A stretch of DNA of 64,000 nt from Gracilimonas sp034520725 (GTDB lineage: Bacteria; Bacteroidota; Rhodothermia; Balneolales; Balneolaceae). A program made the translations under genes and the position numbers. The notes under the pieces are model-generated. The model did not search any database, was not told where the DNA came from, and was given only the letters and a program-made list of their open reading frames with translations. Within the stretch, counting starts at the first letter, position 1; the number at the start of each line of letters is the position of its first letter. This document shows positions 19,399 through 27,885 of the stretch, in pieces. The stretch covers positions 310,001 to 374,000 of the forward strand of contig JAXHNH010000003.1 of NCBI GenBank assembly GCA_034520725.1. The letters run 5' to 3'.

Positions 19399-22134
19399 AT
19401 GGGTTTGAGTGACCTGTTCTTGCAAGTTGCAAAAGGGGAATTTGAAAACGAAGGGGCTTTAGCTGAAATCGATCAGGCTCAGTCTGATTCAATAGCTTTG
19501 GTTCATAAAAATATTTCGTGGTCCTACGAAGAATTGTTTTCTCGGGTTGATAAACTGGCTGCTCATCTGCAGGCAATTGGTGTTGCTCCAAATGACATCA
19601 TCGGTGTATATACCGATCGTTCAACAGAAATGATGGTTAGCATACTTGGTATACTTAAAGCCGGAGCGGCCTTTCTTCCACTTGATCCTCAGTATCCTGA
19701 AGAACGCATTAGGTTCATGGTTGAGGATACCGGTACAAGTCTGATCTTGTCACAGGAACAATATCGGGGAACCCTTAAGAATTTTGATGCAAATATATTT
19801 TTTGTTGATAGTGACTGGAATGATATCGAGACGACCAAGGATGATTATCAGCTCCCGGAAGTTAGAACCGATGATCTGGCCTATATAATTTACACCTCCG
19901 GCTCAACGGGGACTCCAAAGGGAGTGATGATCACCTTTGGAAATTTACTTAGCTATACTGTGATGGCCGTTGATGAATATAAGCTTACTGCTGAAGATAA
20001 TACCCTGCAGTTTGGTACCATGAATTTTGATGTGTTTACTGAAGAGGTATTTCCCACTTTCTTAGCGGGTGGTACTCTTGTTCTGCGAAACGAGGCTTCC
20101 GCTCTTGGGGGAAATTCATTCTGGTCATTTATTGAAAAGCATCAGATCTCTTTTATAACCCTGCCAACTGCTTTCTGGCACACCTTATGTACACAACTTG
20201 ATTATGAACAGGCTAAAATGGCCAGTTCCGTTAAACTTTTGGTATTTGGTGGTGAGGCTATGTCTGAACATATGCTGGAGTTATGGCAAAAATATTTTGG
20301 ATCTGAAGTGCGGTTGATCAATACCTATGGCCCAAGTGAAACCACGGTAGTTGTAACCGGATTTGACTGTCAGGACTTTGATGGAACCAAAGGTAAAGTT
20401 CCGATCGGAAAGCCGTTTAATAATGTAGAGTGTTACATACTTGATGAGGAACTTCAGCCCTGTGCCCCCGGAAAACGAGGAGAGCTTTATATTGCCGGAC
20501 CTCAGGTTGCCAAAGGTTATTTGAACAGGCAGGAACTTACTTCAGAACGGTTCATAAAGAATCCATTCAATGCGGGCCGTTTTTGGATCATGTATAAAAC
20601 CGGGGATATTTGCACGTATCTGCCAGATGGAAATATTGCTTTTGAAGGCAGAAACGATTCTCAAGTTAAACTGAGGGGTCTAAGAATTGAACTTGGTGAA
20701 ATAGAGACCGCTATAAATCGTCTGGATTCGGTGAAGGAATCGGTGGTTATTTTGAGGGAAGACAGTCCGGGTGATAAGAAGATCGTGGCATATTTGGTTG
20801 CTTCCGGTGAGAGCTTCGATCCAAAGCTAATTAGGCAAGAACTAAAAAATGTTCTGGCCGGCTACATGATCCCATCTGCTTTTGTACCACTGGAAAAGAT
20901 TCCGTTGACGACCAATGGTAAAGTTAATAGGAGAATTCTACCCCCTCCCGAAAGAAAACATTTGGCTAGTGGAACTGATGTGAAGTTGCCTGAAAATACC
21001 CTCGAGGAAACTCTGCTTGGTATTTGGGAAAATGTGGTAAATGTATCTCCTATCAGTGTTGAAGATAATTTCTTTGACATCGGTGGACATTCACTAATAG
21101 CTGTCCAGCTTTTTGATGATATCAGAAACCGGATCGGAGTAGACCTTCCATTGGCTGCTTTATTTGAAGCGCCAACTATTAGAGAACTGGCGGATTATAT
21201 AAAAGGAGAGGAAGATGAACTATTAACGGTGTCTGCTTCTCCAATGGTGAGGATCAACGAAAAAGGAACGCAAGTACCTTTTTATTGTATTCATGGTCAC
21301 TTTGGTAATGTACTGAACTTTGCTGCGCTTTCGCGTGAACTTGGAAAAGATCAACCGTTTTACGGCTTGCAAGGTATTGGTTTTGGCGGTGTCGAAATTC
21401 CTTTAACCAGAATTGAAGAGATCGCGGAAAGATACGTTAGGGAAATCAAAGCTATACAATCTGAAGGGCCTTATTCTCTTGGTGGTTATTGTTATGGCAC
21501 ATTGGTTGCTTTGGAAGTAGCTAAACAGTTAAAGCGAAACGAAGATGAGATCGCACATCTTGTAATGTTCGACCCTCAGCCTAACCTGTATCCTGAACTG
21601 CTTGAACGAGATGTATTACATGATTTCGAAGATCTTAAAAAAAGACAAAGGGCAGAGATTATAAAAAATGAGATAACCGGTAAGTCAATACTTAAGAAAG
21701 CGGAATATTTTACCTTCAGGCTCAGGGATCGACTGATTTCGGATCTTTATGTGAACGGAATCAAGTTCTTTAAAAAGGTAGGTCGCCCAACCGGAATGAA
21801 GTTGCCAAAAATTTTGAGGGATGTTGAGTACACTAACTTTGTAGCTATGAATGAATATAATGTAAAAGGGCCATGGGAAGGTGATATTGACATGATCATG
21901 TCGAAGCCGGTGGTTGATGGATATTCAGATCAACCAGAAGATGATTGGTCAGCAATGGCAACAGGACAGGTACATGTGCATTTCATTGAAGACAATGGGG
22001 TGATTGCAGGTGGAGAGATGTTTAAAAAACCTTATGTATATAAAACAGCAGAGAAACTTAAGTCTGTCTTGCAAACTAAGAATAAAGATTTAAATTATGT
22101 CACCAGTAAAAATGGGGAAGTAAAATACGGGTAG
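19399..22134 (+). CDS. Single-module A-PCP-TE nonribosomal peptide synthetase-like protein
   Basis: 911 residues without a condensation domain. Adenylation (about 10-510): IIYTSGSTGTPKG, NTYGPSETT, YKTGDICTYLPDGNIAFEGRNDSQVKLRG, and Lys508 in TTNGKVNRR. The substrate-pocket Asp (NFDVFTEE) is present, so an amino acid is likely. Carrier domain: FFDIGGHS with Ser565 for phosphopantetheine. Thioesterase (about 620-911): VHGHFGN and GGYCYG with Cys698 where Ser is usual; the usual GDH histidine near the end is not seen (EDNGVIAGG there). Activates and releases, or dimerises, one building block. Same architecture as RalA and AtrA furanone/quinone synthetases. The phosphopantetheinyl transferase follows. 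Confidence 0.92.
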   Translation: MGLSDLFLQVAKGEFENEGALAEIDQAQSDSIALVHKNISWSYEELFSRVDKLAAHLQAIGVAPNDIIGVYTDRSTEMMVSILGILKAGAAFLPLDPQYPEERIRFMVEDTGTSLILSQEQYRGTLKNFDANIFFVDSDWNDIETTKDDYQLPEVRTDDLAYIIYTSGSTGTPKGVMITFGNLLSYTVMAVDEYKLTAEDNTLQFGTMNFDVFTEEVFPTFLAGGTLVLRNEASALGGNSFWSFIEKHQISFITLPTAFWHTLCTQLDYEQAKMASSVKLLVFGGEAMSEHMLELWQKYFGSEVRLINTYGPSETTVVVTGFDCQDFDGTKGKVPIGKPFNNVECYILDEELQPCAPGKRGELYIAGPQVAKGYLNRQELTSERFIKNPFNAGRFWIMYKTGDICTYLPDGNIAFEGRNDSQVKLRGLRIELGEIETAINRLDSVKESVVILREDSPGDKKIVAYLVASGESFDPKLIRQELKNVLAGYMIPSAFVPLEKIPLTTNGKVNRRILPPPERKHLASGTDVKLPENTLEETLLGIWENVVNVSPISVEDNFFDIGGHSLIAVQLFDDIRNRIGVDLPLAALFEAPTIRELADYIKGEEDELLTVSASPMVRINEKGTQVPFYCIHGHFGNVLNFAALSRELGKDQPFYGLQGIGFGGVEIPLTRIEEIAERYVREIKAIQSEGPYSLGGYCYGTLVALEVAKQLKRNEDEIAHLVMFDPQPNLYPELLERDVLHDFEDLKKRQRAEIIKNEITGKSILKKAEYFTFRLRDRLISDLYVNGIKFFKKVGRPTGMKLPKILRDVEYTNFVAMNEYNVKGPWEGDIDMIMSKPVVDGYSDQPEDDWSAMATGQVHVHFIEDNGVIAGGEMFKKPYVYKTAEKLKSVLQTKNKDLNYVTSKNGEVKYG

Positions 22135-22143
22135 AACAATTTA

Positions 22144-22860
22144 ATGGATATAATTCTGAAGAAGCACATCCCTCTTACCAAAAGAGATATCCATATCTGG
22201 AAATTTGAAATTGATGCGGCTGTTGAAGATCTATCCGTGTATCAGACTCTACTTAATAAATATGAAGAGGGAAGAGCTTCAAAGTTTAAGTTCAGCGAAG
22301 ATCGTGAACGTTTTTTATGGGGCAGAATACTGCTTAAACGATTATTGGGAGCCTATCTTGATGAAAATACGGAAGCCATCATTTTGAACTCCACCTCGGG
22401 TGGGAAGCCATTCTTAGAAAAAAAAGAACATCAGCATATACAATTTAATGTTAGTCACTCAGGTAATATTATCATTCTTGGCTTCTCCAGGTCACCGATC
22501 GGTGTTGATGTTGAAATGATAAGCAGGCAAGTTGACATCGATAGGGTTAGCAGAAATTACTTTTCAATGGATGAAAGGAAGGCGATTGATAGGGTTTCAG
22601 AGGAGAGTAAGGAGATCATATTTTTTGATATCTGGACTAAAAAGGAAGCCGTGATCAAAGGCATTGGAAAAGGACTTGGGATCCCACTGAAAAGTTTCAA
22701 TGTGTTGGATGATGAAGGTCACGTGAAATGGAAACCCGAGAGCAAAGCATCTACATCAGATTGGTATGTTCACTATGTAGATGTTAAGCCCGCTTATAAA
22801 GCGGCATTTGCAACATCCATCGAAGACTTTGAGTTAAGTTACTTCTCGCTTAACGAGTAA
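22144..22860 (+). CDS. 4'-phosphopantetheinyl transferase, Sfp type
   Basis: Transfers phosphopantetheine from CoA to the carrier-domain serine. 238 residues: FNVSHSGN (102-109), Mg-binding GVDVE (D122, E124) and WTKKEAVIKGIGKGL (W164, E168) are all present. It lies 9 bases after the A-PCP-TE gene, so its natural target is almost certainly Ser565 of that protein. Together the two genes form a complete minimal pathway with no transporter or tailoring gene. Confidence 0.93.
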   Translation: MDIILKKHIPLTKRDIHIWKFEIDAAVEDLSVYQTLLNKYEEGRASKFKFSEDRERFLWGRILLKRLLGAYLDENTEAIILNSTSGGKPFLEKKEHQHIQFNVSHSGNIIILGFSRSPIGVDVEMISRQVDIDRVSRNYFSMDERKAIDRVSEESKEIIFFDIWTKKEAVIKGIGKGLGIPLKSFNVLDDEGHVKWKPESKASTSDWYVHYVDVKPAYKAAFATSIEDFELSYFSLNE

Positions 22861-22879
22861 ATTCCTGAAATTCTTTTAT

Positions 22880-24997
22880 TTAATTCTGATGAAAGTTAGT
22901 GCCATCTTTTGCCTTATCTTTTATGATCTGAGCAGGTTCAAACCGGGGCCCGAAGGTATTTGAGTATTCGTTCAGTCTGTCCAATATATTCTGTACACCG
23001 GTCTGATCAATATAGCGGAATGGGCCTCCCAGGAATGGTGGAAATCCAAGACCTAAAATAGCACCCAGATCTCCGTCGGTTGGAGAGCTCAGAATTTCCT
23101 CTTGCAGGCACCATGCGGCTTCGTTGATCATGGTCAGGGCCATACGCATTTGGGCAGTTTCTTTATCAGGATTGCTCCGATTGGAGCCGCCGAAGTGTTT
23201 GTAGATCTCGGTGTTGACTTCTTTTTTCTTGCCGGAGAAGTATTTGTACATGCCGCGTTTGTTTTTGCGGCCTTTGTAACCGGCATCCAGTAATTCCTGA
23301 GCACGATTGGTGGTATCCACGCCGCGCTCGGCAAACATCTCTGACATGGTTTCAGCAACATGAGCCCCCACATCAATGCCTACTTCATCAAAGAGGGCCA
23401 TGGGGCCAACCGGGAATCCCCAGTCTTTCATGATCTTATCGAGGAATTCGATAGAGGCGCCCTCTTCCAAAAGTTTGAGGGCTTCATTCATATAAGGAGC
23501 CAGAATTCGGGTGGTGTAGAAACCGGGGCCGTCTTTAACCACGATCACATTCTTACCTTGTTCAACACCGACCTTGAAAGCGGTTTGCACGACCCAATCA
23601 GCAGTTTGATCGGTGGTAATAATTTCAAGAAGTGGCATTTTTTGAACCGGTGAGAAGTAATGCATCCCGAGGATATTCTCCGGACGCTTGGCTCCTTTTG
23701 CAATTTCAGTGATCGGCAGCGAGGATGTGTTGGATGCAAAAATACAGTGATCTTGGGTAGCCGCTTCAACTTGTTTTACTATGTTCTGTTTGAGTTCCAG
23801 ATTTTCAAAAACGGCTTCAATAACCAAATCAACAGAACCAAACCCATCGTAAGAATCAACCCCTGTAACTTTGCTGACCATTTTATCGCGTTCAAATTCA
23901 GAAATGATCCGCTTTTCAGCTTTTTCATTGAGTGATTTCCAGATTTCTTTTTCACCCTGCGCAGCCTGATCGATAGTTTGGTCTTTCAACAGCACATTGT
24001 AATCACCTTTATCCATGCTGACCTCTGCAATACCTGAACCCATTAAACCTGCACCAAGGACAGCTAATTTTTTCACGGGTTTTACCAAATCAGGATTTGG
24101 TACTTTTTTGGAAGCATTCATCCCGAAAAACAGGTTGACCAGATTTCGGGATTCCTGCGTTGCTCCTAATTCACCAAATAGGACCGTCTCATTTCCCAAG
24201 CCTTTTTCGAGTCCGTTCTTATATCCGTACTCTACTGCATCAATGATCTTAGGCGGAGCGGGATAATTTCCCTTGGTCTGCCCTGCCGTTTTCTTCCTGG
24301 CTTGTGAAAAGACGATCTTTCGCCCAAGAGGATTCCCTTCAAGCAGTTTTTCAACAAATGAGCGCTTATCACTCCGTTCAAATTTGCCTTCAGCAATTTT
24401 ATGAATCCCTTTGATGGCAGCTGTTTCGATGGCATCCTTATGAGTGACCTCATCAACCAGTCCCATTTTCTTAGCCTGGCGGGTGTAGATATTCTTTCCG
24501 GTGAGCATGTAGGTCAGCGCTTTTTGGATGCCAATAAGTCGTGGCAATCGTTGCGTGCCACCGGTTCCTGGAAGCAAGCCAAGTTTTACCTCAGGTAGGG
24601 CAAATATCGTTTTTGAACTGTCGGAGCAAACCCGGTAATGGCAGGCGAAAGAAAGTTCGAGTCCGCCACCCATGCAGCTTCCATGAATAGCTACAGCAAT
24701 GGGCTTTGCAAATTCCGCTATTCGGTTCAGGATCTCGTGTCCATCCTTACTGAGCTGTTCAATTTCTTCAGCCGTGTCTCTAGTCTGAAACATATCTATA
24801 TCAGCCCCGGCGATAAAGTTATCCTTCTTACCTGAGATCAAAACCGCTCCTTTCAGATCGTTGTTAGACTCAAGCTTATCCAGAAAAGTTGAGAACTCCT
24901 CCATCATGGATTCATTCAGCTTATTCACCTTCTCACCCGGAAGATCGAGTGTGATGATGGCGACGTTGTCTTTTTGGGTGATGTTTAGGTAGCTCAT
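22880..24997 (-). CDS. fadJ: Fatty-acid oxidation complex alpha subunit (enoyl-CoA hydratase / 3-hydroxyacyl-CoA dehydrogenase)
   Basis: Two-function beta-oxidation enzyme of 705 residues. N-terminal crotonase domain: ISGKKDNFIAGADIDMF, SCMGGGLELSFACHYRV and PEVKLGLLPGTGGTQRLPR, with both catalytic Glu. C-terminal dehydrogenase: VLGAGLMGSGIAEV (NAD), FASNTSSLPITEIA and MHYFSP. Closer to FadJ in length and in its FadI partner, found 1 kb upstream on the same strand. Unlike most neighbours it is read without a break. Confidence 0.93.
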   Translation of the reverse strand: MSYLNITQKDNVAIITLDLPGEKVNKLNESMMEEFSTFLDKLESNNDLKGAVLISGKKDNFIAGADIDMFQTRDTAEEIEQLSKDGHEILNRIAEFAKPIAVAIHGSCMGGGLELSFACHYRVCSDSSKTIFALPEVKLGLLPGTGGTQRLPRLIGIQKALTYMLTGKNIYTRQAKKMGLVDEVTHKDAIETAAIKGIHKIAEGKFERSDKRSFVEKLLEGNPLGRKIVFSQARKKTAGQTKGNYPAPPKIIDAVEYGYKNGLEKGLGNETVLFGELGATQESRNLVNLFFGMNASKKVPNPDLVKPVKKLAVLGAGLMGSGIAEVSMDKGDYNVLLKDQTIDQAAQGEKEIWKSLNEKAEKRIISEFERDKMVSKVTGVDSYDGFGSVDLVIEAVFENLELKQNIVKQVEAATQDHCIFASNTSSLPITEIAKGAKRPENILGMHYFSPVQKMPLLEIITTDQTADWVVQTAFKVGVEQGKNVIVVKDGPGFYTTRILAPYMNEALKLLEEGASIEFLDKIMKDWGFPVGPMALFDEVGIDVGAHVAETMSEMFAERGVDTTNRAQELLDAGYKGRKNKRGMYKYFSGKKKEVNTEIYKHFGGSNRSNPDKETAQMRMALTMINEAAWCLQEEILSSPTDGDLGAILGLGFPPFLGGPFRYIDQTGVQNILDRLNEYSNTFGPRFEPAQIIKDKAKDGTNFHQN

Positions 24998-25321
24998 GGT
25001 GTGGTTGTGTCGCGATATGGGTCGTGAAGATTGCGCCTACCGCAGGGGGAATGGTTGTGATGTTCAGATAACGCAGATGTATTAAAGCCTCTGAGGTCAA
25101 AACTTCGACCTCACCCCAACCCTCTCCTTCAGCAAGGAGAGGGCTTTTCGTGGCTGGTATTGATGTTTAAAAAGTTGATTCATGTTTCTCAGGTATAATT
25201 AAGAGTCCTCCTCCTTGTTGAAGGAGGAGACAGAGGAGGTGATGTAATGGGCTTCATTAAGATCTGATCTTGCTATATTTCAAGGCTTGTTCATGAAAGT
25301 TTTATATTGACTCACTGGTAC
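24998..25321. repeat. Intergenic palindromic repeats between fadJ and the DUF559 gene
   Basis: Gene-free stretch with two hairpin-forming repeat cores: CCCTCTCCTTCAGCAAGGAG around 25120-25141 and CCTCCTCCTTGTTGAAGGAG around 25205-25224, the second followed by GACAGAGGAGGTGATG. The same kind of C-rich/G-rich arms (a run of CTCC…GGAG bounded by a GAGGTG or CACCCC tail) recurs at 25845, 45565, 49780, 50520, 62500 and 63155. Confidence 0.65.
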
Positions 25322-25665
25322 TCCAGTTTTCGGAAACATAGCTTCGCTGGCAATATTGGTTGAGAACCTCCTACAGTTTTCTGAATCGAATGCATTTCAA
25401 TGCCATTGAACTTAGTTAAGGAAGGTGTTCCTTTCGTTTAAATCTCTTTGTCTATTGTTCTCTTTTTGAAGGTGAATTTTTCCATCCACTTCGATAGCTA
25501 ATTGAGCTTTGGGTACATAAAAATCCAATATATAAGAACCAATTCCATACTGTCGCTTAACCCTAAGTCCGCATAACTGTTTTTTGCAATTTTTTGCCAA
25601 AGTAATTCCTCTGGCTCATCGGTCATATTTTGACGAAGTTCTCGCCTAACATGCAATCTTCTCAT
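25322..25665 (-). pseudogene. DUF559 (Vsr-like endonuclease fold) protein, frameshifted
   Basis: Starts MRRLHVRRELRQNMTDEPEELLWQKI at 25665, shifts frame near 25580, continues QLCGLRVKRQYGIGSYILDFYVPKAQLAIEVDGKIH, shifts again near 25418 and appears to end near 25322. The order LLWQK…LRVKRQYGIG.YILDFYVPKAQLAIEVDG is the DUF559 core, related to Vsr and other PD-(D/E)XK nucleases; Asp and Glu of the active site (DFY, EVDG) are visible. Function of DUF559 is unknown. It sits with palindromic repeats between fadI and fadJ, which are normally adjacent. The breaks may be errors or real decay. Confidence 0.7.
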
Positions 25666-26031
25666 GTTCTTTAGATCTATCAGGTTTTATTTGGAAGATT
25701 TTTCCTGGAGAAGGTAGTTGATATTGAGGTCTCTGTTAGACAAGTGAAGTCAAGGTTATGATGGTTGTTCATGTTAACTGTAAGGTGTTCAAAACTAATG
25801 TCTTCTGAGATTATTCAGGTTAACTCAAGACTTGACTCTCACCTTCAAATCCTCTCCTTCTCAAGGCAGAGGGCTTATATCGGCCGGCATTAGCAATGTT
25901 TTATTAGTTGTTGGAAATAATCATGTTACGATATTTAACTAAGAGTATGACTTTTAAGCCCTCGCATCCGGTTGCTGAAGGAGAAAACAAAAGGAGGTCG
26001 GAAGCCAAGGTGTCAAGTCCAATGATTTCAA
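25666..26031. repeat. Gene-free stretch between DUF559 and fadI with one palindromic repeat
   Basis: At about 25845-25875 there is another CCTCTCCTTCTCAAGGCAGAGGGC element like the one at 25120, so the DUF559 gene is bracketed by similar elements on both sides. No ORF of note and no further structure is seen in the rest. Confidence 0.55.
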
Positions 26032-27347
26032 TTATTCCATACCTGTTTCTAGCACAATACGCAAGCCCTTGCCCACCTGCAGCACAGGCCGAAACTAAGG
26101 GCATATTTGCCGTCTTCCCGAATCAGGCGATTGGCGGCGGTGGTAACAAGCCGAACACCGGTGGCTCCAAATCGGATGCCCTAAAGAAAGTGAGCCACCC
26201 AGCGTGTTCAGCTTTTCGATTGGTATCTTGCCGACTTTTTTGTCTCTGTTCAGATGATTCTTTTGCCAAAGTATCAGAATCCAAGGCAGCCAGAACAGAT
26301 AGAACCTGTCCGGCAAAAGCCTCGTGCAATTCGATCACATCTATGTCATTCAAGGTTAGGTTCATGGCATCCAAAACTTTTGGGATGGCATAGGCCGGAC
26401 CCAGCAGCAACTCTTCACCCGGGATCCTGAGACACGAAGTTGTACTCACGTATGTAAGCTTTTGGTTTTAGTCCTAGTTCCAGTGCCGTTTGTTCTTCCA
26501 TGATGAAACTGGCTGAAGCTCCATCCGTTAAAAAAGAAGAATTACCTGCCGTCACGGTTCCGTGGGGTTTGATGAAAGCCGGGCGCAGTTTTGTAAGTTT
26601 CTCCATAGAAGTATCTTCGCGAAATCCGTTATCGTGTTTTACTACCTCAAATTTAGGAGGCAGTTTGGCAGGAATGAGTTCCTCATCCAGTAACCCCTCT
26701 TCTGTTGCCTTTGCCGCCAAGTGGTGGGAACGCATGGCATATTCATCCTGATCATTCCGTGACTAATTCCAAAACGGGCGGCCATCCGGTCTGCACTTTC
26801 TCCCATCACTTCTCCGGTGGAGAATTCAGCAATGGCCGGTAACTCCGGAAGAAAATCCTTGAAACCCAAGTCCTTTGAAGAACTTCAGGAAATCGAGTCG
26901 GTGATTTATATTTCCTCGCTTCCAGTACCTTTTGCCGGAATTTCTTTCTGAACCTTACCGGAATGTCTGACATGGTTTCGGTTCCACTTGCCAGAATGAT
27001 CTTTGCCTGTCCGGTTCGGATGAGATCCACGCCGCTTGCAATGGCCTGATTGGATGAGATGCACGCCATGGTTGTGGTGAATGCAGGTACGGTGTTAGGA
27101 ATGCCGGCTCCCAGGGCACTTTCACGGGCTACATTGCTGGTTTTAACCTCTTGTATCACAGTACCCATGATCACGCGGTCAATATCTTTGCGGGTCAACA
27201 GGATTGCGTGCGATCAATCCATTCGATGGCCATTCGCCCGAGGTCGTAGGCCATCAGGTCATTATAATTGGTGCCGGACCGTTGAAAAGGAATGCGGCAG
27301 CCATCCACAATGACAGCATTGAAAGAGTTGTTATTCGTGTTACTCAT
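26032..27347 (-). CDS. fadI: Acetyl-CoA acyltransferase, thiolase (several frameshifts)
   Basis: Beta subunit of fatty-acid oxidation (thiolase), about 438 residues when joined, the FadI length. Pieces in order: NNSFNAVIVDGCRIPFQRSGTNYNDLMAYDLGRMAI; TRKDIDRVIMGTVIQEVKTSNVARESALGAGIP; TTMACISSNQAI with the acyl-accepting Cys; FSTGEVMGESADRMAARFGIS; HGTVTAGNSSFLTDGASA; VIELHEAFAGQVL; LGHPFGATGVRLV; and SACAAGGQGLRIVLETGME at the end. At least five breaks in 1.3 kb. Start 27347 (MSNTNNN…) and stop 26032 come from reading across the breaks. Upstream of fadJ on the same strand, as in normal fadIJ operons, apart from the 1-kb insertion. Confidence 0.87.
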
Positions 27348-27469
27348 AAAGTTCAGGATTTAGCAGGATGCTTAATTTGTTTGCTTATCTGATGGTCATA
27401 TAATAGACAGAATCAGTTACATAAGTTAACAGTGTTAACCAATAAATCAAGATGTAGTGATTATTTTTC

Positions 27470-27501
27470 TTTGTCTGTGTTATGAATTGTTCTTATATTT
27501 G
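27470..27501 (+). promoter_or_regulatory. Bacteroidota-type promoter of tRNA-Val
   Basis: TTTG at 27470-27473 and TATATTTG at 27494-27501, 20 bases apart, match the TTTG-N19/20-TAnnTTTG promoter of the Bacteroidota main sigma factor. The tRNA begins 18 bases after the -7 box. This is one of the better taxonomic hints in the window. Confidence 0.75.
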
Positions 27502-27519
27502 TCGCCCTTCAAGCAATTC

Positions 27520-27593
27520 GGGCGATTAGCTCAGTTGGCTAGAGCACCTCGTTTACACCGAGGGGGTCGGGGGTTCGAGTCCCTCATCGCCCA
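27520..27593 (+). tRNA. tRNA-Val (anticodon TAC)
   Basis: Full cloverleaf of 74 nt: acceptor GGGCGAT/ATCGCCC, D-arm GCTC…GAGC, anticodon stem CCTCG/CGAGG with loop TTTACAC (anticodon TAC, reading GTA/GTN valine codons), 5-base variable loop, T-arm with TTCGAGT. Discriminator A; CCA is not encoded. A strong promoter precedes it and a hairpin terminator follows. Confidence 0.95.
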
Positions 27594-27598
27594 CTTGA

Positions 27599-27635
27599 AA
27601 AGCTCGGTCAGATTATTGATCGACCGGCTTTTTTT
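27599..27635 (+). terminator. Terminator of tRNA-Val
   Basis: Stem AAGC(T)CGGTC with GACCGGCTT followed by an uninterrupted run of T (about 27630-27638). It ends just before the IS110 element begins, which suggests that the element entered behind the tRNA unit. Confidence 0.8.
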
Positions 27636-27699
27636 TTGTGGTCCAGACGTGTTGAAAGGTCGATATGTTGTATGTTTATACATCACGTATTGACTGGTG

Positions 27700-27885
27700 T
27701 ACGAGGTCAAAGTGAGGCTTGATAAGCCGGAAGGCTATATCGTAAAAAAGGATTGCCCGTACACATTTTATTTCTCAGGAGTCTGGACAGTACTTTAGGC
27801 CGCCGACAGGTGAGCAAGGATAAGACAAAAGGGTAGACGAAGGAGAAATAGTCAATGCACTACCGACAACCTAACCTTCTTCGTT
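27700..27885 (+). ncRNA. Candidate bridge RNA region of the IS110 element
   Basis: Non-coding leader of the transposase. It contains short hairpins (for example GGCTTGATAAGCC near 27716-27728) and a longer pairing between ACGAAGGAG near 27837 and CTTCTTCGT near 27877, immediately before the ATG. Family knowledge: IS110 recombinases use a structured RNA from this place to choose target and donor. Position is the main evidence; the loops that would pair with DNA were not identified. Confidence 0.4.

Noticed and set aside
25904..26393. Plus-strand 161-codon ORF
   Set aside because: Antisense to the thiolase gene, whose C-terminal motifs (HEAFAGQ, CAAGGQG) are on the minus strand.
27425..27439. 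GTTAACAGTGTTAAC inverted repeat as operator of fadI
   Set aside because: It is 80 bases upstream of the fadI start and short; no second copy was found to support it.
27457..27693. 78-codon ORF over the tRNA
   Set aside because: It covers tRNA-Val and its terminator; no protein family likeness.
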